Of a DNA stretch of 6,958 nt, positions 4,238 through 6,958 are shown one piece after another. This stretch comes from Thermoplasmata archaeon UBA184. GTDB lineage: Archaea > Thermoplasmatota > Thermoplasmata > Lutacidiplasmatales > UBA184. Each line of letters begins with the position of its first letter. The stretch's first letter is position 1. The notes under the pieces are model-generated. The model saw only the letters and a program-made list of their open reading frames with translations, was not told the origin of the DNA and did not search any database. Made by a program: the position numbers and the translations under genes. The stretch spans positions 1 through 6,958 of the forward strand of contig DAEB01000041.1 in assembly GCA_002495185.1 (NCBI GenBank). The letters run 5' to 3'.

Positions 4238-5815
4238 ATGAGCGAGCCCACTCTCTGGACGGACGCTCGGGTGTTCTCGGGGAGACGGTACGCCGAGGCT
4301 CTCCTCATCGACCAGGGGGTGGTCGCGGCCGTCGGCTCGGAGGCGGAGGTCCGCCGCGCCGCTCCGACGGGAACGAACGTGGTGTCCCTCCACGGGCGCC
4401 TCGTCCTCCCCGGCCTTTGGGACAGCCACCTTCACGTCGGTGACCTCGCCCGCTACCGCGAAGGGCTCGACGTATCCTCGACGACCGACCTCGAAGACCT
4501 CCTCGCGAAACTTCGCGACTGGGCGGCCGCGCACCCGACCGGTCCGGTCGTGGGACGAGGGCTCGATGTCGAGCGCTCGCTCCGGGGGCGCTGGCCGACC
4601 CGGGCGGACCTCGACCGAACGGTCGACGACCGGCCGGTCGTGGTCTTCCACACGAGCGGCCACGCGGCGGTCGCGAATCGGACGGCGCTGGAAACCGCCG
4701 GGATCTGGTCCGGGACCGTCGGGGTCCTCGGGGACCGTGTGGGGCGGGCCGCGGACGGAGAGCTGAGTGGGGTCGTCTACGAGGAGGCCCTCCGCTGGCT
4801 CGGTCCGGTCGCCTCCACCCCGGCCGACCCCGAGTCGCTCGTGCGGACGCTGCGATTCGTCGCCTCGCAGGGGCTCACGACCATCGTCTCGATGAACGTC
4901 CCTCCGGAGGAAGCCGTCCTCTTCCGGACCTTGGCCACCGAGGGCCGCCTTCCGGTCCGCGTGCGTCTCTTCGTGCGGATGCTCCGCCTCCGGGAGTTCC
5001 GAACGACGGACCTTGCGCCCGCGGGACCCGCCGGCATGTTCGCGGTCACCGGCGCGAAAGGGTTCGTCGATGGCGCGTTCGGGACGAGGACCGCGTTGCT
5101 CTCCGAGCCGTACTCGGACGCCCCGGAAACTCGGGGTCTTGCAGTCGAACCAGACGTGACGCTCCGGGAGGCACTGGCGGACACGCGCGCGCGGGGGCTC
5201 GTCCCTGCCCTGCATGCGATCGGGGACGCCGGGGTCCTTCGGGCGGCCTCGCTCCTCTCCCCGTACGTGCGGGACGGGGGGCCACCGCCCCGGATCGAGC
5301 ACGCCGCGTTGACCCCTCCGCCCGTACTCGCCGCGCTGGACCCGGCAGGACCGGCGCTCGTCGTCCAGCCGGGGTTCGTGTGGAGCGACTTCTGGCTCCA
5401 GGAGCGGCTCGGGCCGGACCGAGCCCGCTGGGCCTACGCGTTCCGTACGTTGGTCGACCTGGGCCACCTCGTGGCGGGCTCGAGCGACGCCCCGTACGAC
5501 CCGGTCGACCCTTGGCGGGGTCTTTCGGCCGTGACCGAGCGGCGGGACGAGCTCGGCCGGTCGGCGAACCCGGACCCCCACGAAGGGCTCGGGTTCGAGG
5601 AAGCGGTGTGCCTCTACACGGGGAATGCCGCCGCCGTCCTCGGCGAACCGGCTCTCGGCTCGCTCGAAGCCGGCGCGAACGCCGACCTCGTGATCCTCGA
5701 AGCGACGAGCCTCCGCGAGGCGTTCCGCCGGGGAGCCCGGTCGGTCCGGGAGACGTGGGTCGGCGGACGACGCGTCTTCGAGCGCTCTACGCCTGAGCGA
5801 GGGGGAGCAAGTTAA
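4238..5815 (+). CDS. YtcJ-like metal-dependent amidohydrolase (amidohydrolase family 3)
   Basis: 525-residue amidohydrolase-superfamily enzyme that would hydrolyse an amide or similar C-N bond with a bound metal. The order of motifs is that of the YtcJ/AepA group. The N-terminal beta-sandwich part opens TDARVFSGRRYAEALLIDQGVVAAVG. Then come LPGLWDSHLHVGD (57-69, metal ligands H64 and H66), AKGFVDGAFGTRTALL (273-288), LHAIGDAG (325-332, H326), RIEHA (352-356, H355) and GSSDAPYDPVDPW (414-426, catalytic D417). The end, ANADLVILE, is the typical return to the sandwich domain. There is no signal peptide, so it is cytoplasmic. The ATG follows a weak GAAGG 8 nt upstream. It lies 70 nt after the synthetase gene, with no clear box A between, so co-transcription is possible. 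Substrates in this group are diverse and none can be named here. Confidence 0.88.
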   Translation: MSEPTLWTDARVFSGRRYAEALLIDQGVVAAVGSEAEVRRAAPTGTNVVSLHGRLVLPGLWDSHLHVGDLARYREGLDVSSTTDLEDLLAKLRDWAAAHPTGPVVGRGLDVERSLRGRWPTRADLDRTVDDRPVVVFHTSGHAAVANRTALETAGIWSGTVGVLGDRVGRAADGELSGVVYEEALRWLGPVASTPADPESLVRTLRFVASQGLTTIVSMNVPPEEAVLFRTLATEGRLPVRVRLFVRMLRLREFRTTDLAPAGPAGMFAVTGAKGFVDGAFGTRTALLSEPYSDAPETRGLAVEPDVTLREALADTRARGLVPALHAIGDAGVLRAASLLSPYVRDGGPPPRIEHAALTPPPVLAALDPAGPALVVQPGFVWSDFWLQERLGPDRARWAYAFRTLVDLGHLVAGSSDAPYDPVDPWRGLSAVTERRDELGRSANPDPHEGLGFEEAVCLYTGNAAAVLGEPALGSLEAGANADLVILEATSLREAFRRGARSVRETWVGGRRVFERSTPERGGAS

Positions 5816-5838
5816 TCCACCGGGGTGCTCGCCCGGGC

Positions 5839-6480
5839 GTGTCGCCCGCGACCGAAGTCCCCCCGATGAAGGAGTTCTCGCCCTCGATGCGCGTCGACCT
5901 GATCCTCTCCGACTGGAAGGCAGCGGAAAACCCGGAACTTCCCGAGGAGGAGCGGGAACGGGCGCTCTACGGCAAGGCGTGGGAGGCGTACCAGGAGGGC
6001 GACTACGGCTTCGGCCTCTGGCTCTGGCACGAGTGCGACCGCCTGACGAACAACCTGAACGGCAACATCCGGGAAGTGACCCGGATCCTCGGCCCGGGAC
6101 GGTACTTCGGGTTCTCCCACCGCCGGGCGGTCGCGGAGGCCGTGCCGGTCGACCGGATCTACCGACCGCGCAAGGGGGACATGAGCACTCCCCGGACCGA
6201 CGCCTTCGTTCTGCCGCACTACCAGGTCCTCTGCGTGTACCTGGTCCGGGCCGCCTCCGGGGACCCGAAGGCGAAGGCCACGCTCGAGATCGCGCTCGGG
6301 GAGCTCGAGGACCAGCGCCGCGCCGACCCGTTCCTCCGGCACTTCGAGACGTTCCGGGACCTCCTCCAGAGGACGACCGCTTCCGCGGCGACCCCTCCAG
6401 CCCCTTCCGGGACCGCTCCGGCCGCGTCGAGCGGGGGGGAAAAGCCTTCCCGTCGCACCCCCCCGCGCCGGCGTGACTGA
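5839..6480 (+). CDS. Hypothetical protein with basic, low-complexity C-terminus
   Basis: I do not recognise this 213-residue protein. Residues about 18-178 look like a compact, mostly helical, soluble domain. The segment ERALYGKAWEAYQEGDYGFGLWLWHECDRLTNN (40-72) resembles a TPR-type helical hairpin, followed by a Gly/Arg-rich stretch with FGFSHRRAVAEA (90-101). A second helical part is at 128-178. Residues 179-213 are an Ala/Pro/Ser segment ending in a basic TPPRRRRD-like tail and are probably disordered. There are no membrane segments, signal peptide or metal-binding cysteine pairs. It begins 23 nt after the amidohydrolase stop and is probably co-transcribed. The start is uncertain between the GTG at 5839, the ATG at 5866 and the ATG at 5887. 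None has a well-spaced Shine-Dalgarno, though AAGGAG lies 12 nt before the last. Confidence 0.75.
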   Translation: MSPATEVPPMKEFSPSMRVDLILSDWKAAENPELPEEERERALYGKAWEAYQEGDYGFGLWLWHECDRLTNNLNGNIREVTRILGPGRYFGFSHRRAVAEAVPVDRIYRPRKGDMSTPRTDAFVLPHYQVLCVYLVRAASGDPKAKATLEIALGELEDQRRADPFLRHFETFRDLLQRTTASAATPPAPSGTAPAASSGGEKPSRRTPPRRRD

Positions 6481-6495
6481 AATCACCCGAAGGCT

Positions 6496-6533
6496 CCTAT
6501 AGGCCGCCCGGCTCGGTCCGTCGCTCGGAGGGG
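6496..6533 (+). promoter_or_regulatory. Box A and Shine-Dalgarno of the saccharopine-dehydrogenase-like gene
   Basis: CCTATAGG at 6496-6503 is the only AT-rich element in the 61-bp gap and is placed to start transcription near 6526. GGAGGGG at 6527-6533 ends 8 nt before the ATG at 6542. The very short predicted leader begins almost at the Shine-Dalgarno. This suggests the gene has its own promoter rather than relying on the upstream operon. Confidence 0.5.
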
Positions 6534-6541
6534 CGACGGCG

Positions 6542-6958
6542 ATGAAGGCAGTGATTCTGGGCGGCGGAGGCCTGACAGGACAGAGCACCGTACGGGACCT
6601 CGCGACCGGCGGCATGTTCGACTCGGTCATTGCGGCCGACCTCAACGCCGACCTCGCGAACGCCTCGGCGAAGGCGGCCGGACCGAAAGCGACGGCCGTG
6701 ACAATCGACGTCCGGAAGAAGGCCGCGGTTGTCAAGCTCCTCAAAGGGGCCGACGTCGTCGTGAACGCGGTCCAGTACACGTTCAACCTGGACGTCATGG
6801 CGGCGGCGCTCGAGGCGCACGTCCCGTACCTCGATTTCGGCGGCCTCTTCCACATGACCCGCCGCCAGCTCGAGATGGACGAGGCGTTCCAGAGGGCGAA
6901 GCTGCTCGCGATCCCCGGGCTCGGACAGGTTCCCGGGATCTCGAACGTCCTCGCGATG
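6542..6958 (+). CDS. Saccharopine dehydrogenase-like NAD(P) oxidoreductase, partial (N-terminal 139 residues)
   Basis: The open frame runs off the window edge, giving 139 codons of a protein that in this family is usually about 350-400 residues. It opens with a Rossmann strand and glycine-rich nucleotide loop, MKAVILGGGGLTGQSTVRDL. An acidic D33 follows in the second strand end (VIAADLNAD), then DVVVNAVQYTFN (71-82) and VPYLDFGG (94-101). GLGQVPGISNVLA (126-138) corresponds to the conserved G-x-x-PG-x-x-N segment of saccharopine dehydrogenases and lysine 6-dehydrogenase-like enzymes. Asp after the second strand would favour NAD over NADP. The family includes enzymes of lysine and polyamine metabolism, but the part that would fix the substrate is missing. 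The ATG has a good Shine-Dalgarno. It follows the hypothetical gene by 61 nt. Confidence 0.82.
   Translation, partial: MKAVILGGGGLTGQSTVRDLATGGMFDSVIAADLNADLANASAKAAGPKATAVTIDVRKKAAVVKLLKGADVVVNAVQYTFNLDVMAAALEAHVPYLDFGGLFHMTRRQLEMDEAFQRAKLLAIPGLGQVPGISNVLAM

Noticed and set aside
4118..5581. 487-codon minus-strand open frame opposite the amidohydrolase
   Set aside because: Same artefact. The plus strand has a complete set of amidohydrolase motifs.

Overview
This is a GC-rich window that reads as archaeal, and a member of the Thermoplasmatota or a similar lineage is my best guess (inference, not proof). The archaeal signs are AT-rich box A (TATA) elements about 26-27 nt upstream of the predicted transcript starts of a tRNA and an Lrp-type regulator, a probable leaderless start for that regulator, a tRNA-Leu gene without an encoded CCA end, and an LsrF-type aldolase of the kind common in archaea.

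Left part (1-1034): an accessory-looking patch. A RelE/ParE-like toxin and a small ribbon-helix-helix-like antitoxin form a two-gene minus-strand operon. Its AT-rich promoter carries short repeats that look like an autoregulatory operator. Between this operon and the 3' end of a minus-strand tRNA-Leu(CAG) lie extra copies of the tRNA T-arm motif in alternating orientation, as might be left by integration or recombination at a tRNA gene. The first 160 bases hold nothing I can assign.

Centre (1035-4167): tRNA-Leu(CAG) with its own box A, then an LsrF-like class I aldolase/thiolase and an Lrp/AsnC regulator, both on the minus strand. The regulator is divergent from a type I glutamine-synthetase-family gene on the plus strand. 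The roughly 120 bp between regulator and synthetase holds two facing box A elements with a perfect 6-bp inverted repeat between them, a good candidate Lrp operator. The synthetase keeps most catalytic residues but has an altered glutamate/nucleotide loop (DNAIGMHTNQS where the family usually has DNGSGMHxHxS).

Right part (4238-6958): a YtcJ-type metal-dependent amidohydrolase, a hypothetical protein 23 nt downstream of it, and the N-terminal third of a saccharopine-dehydrogenase-like NAD(P) enzyme with its own box A and Shine-Dalgarno. Together the right-hand genes look like nitrogen or amine metabolism under an Lrp-type regulator. No substrate can be read from the sequence, and the link between the genes is an inference from position.
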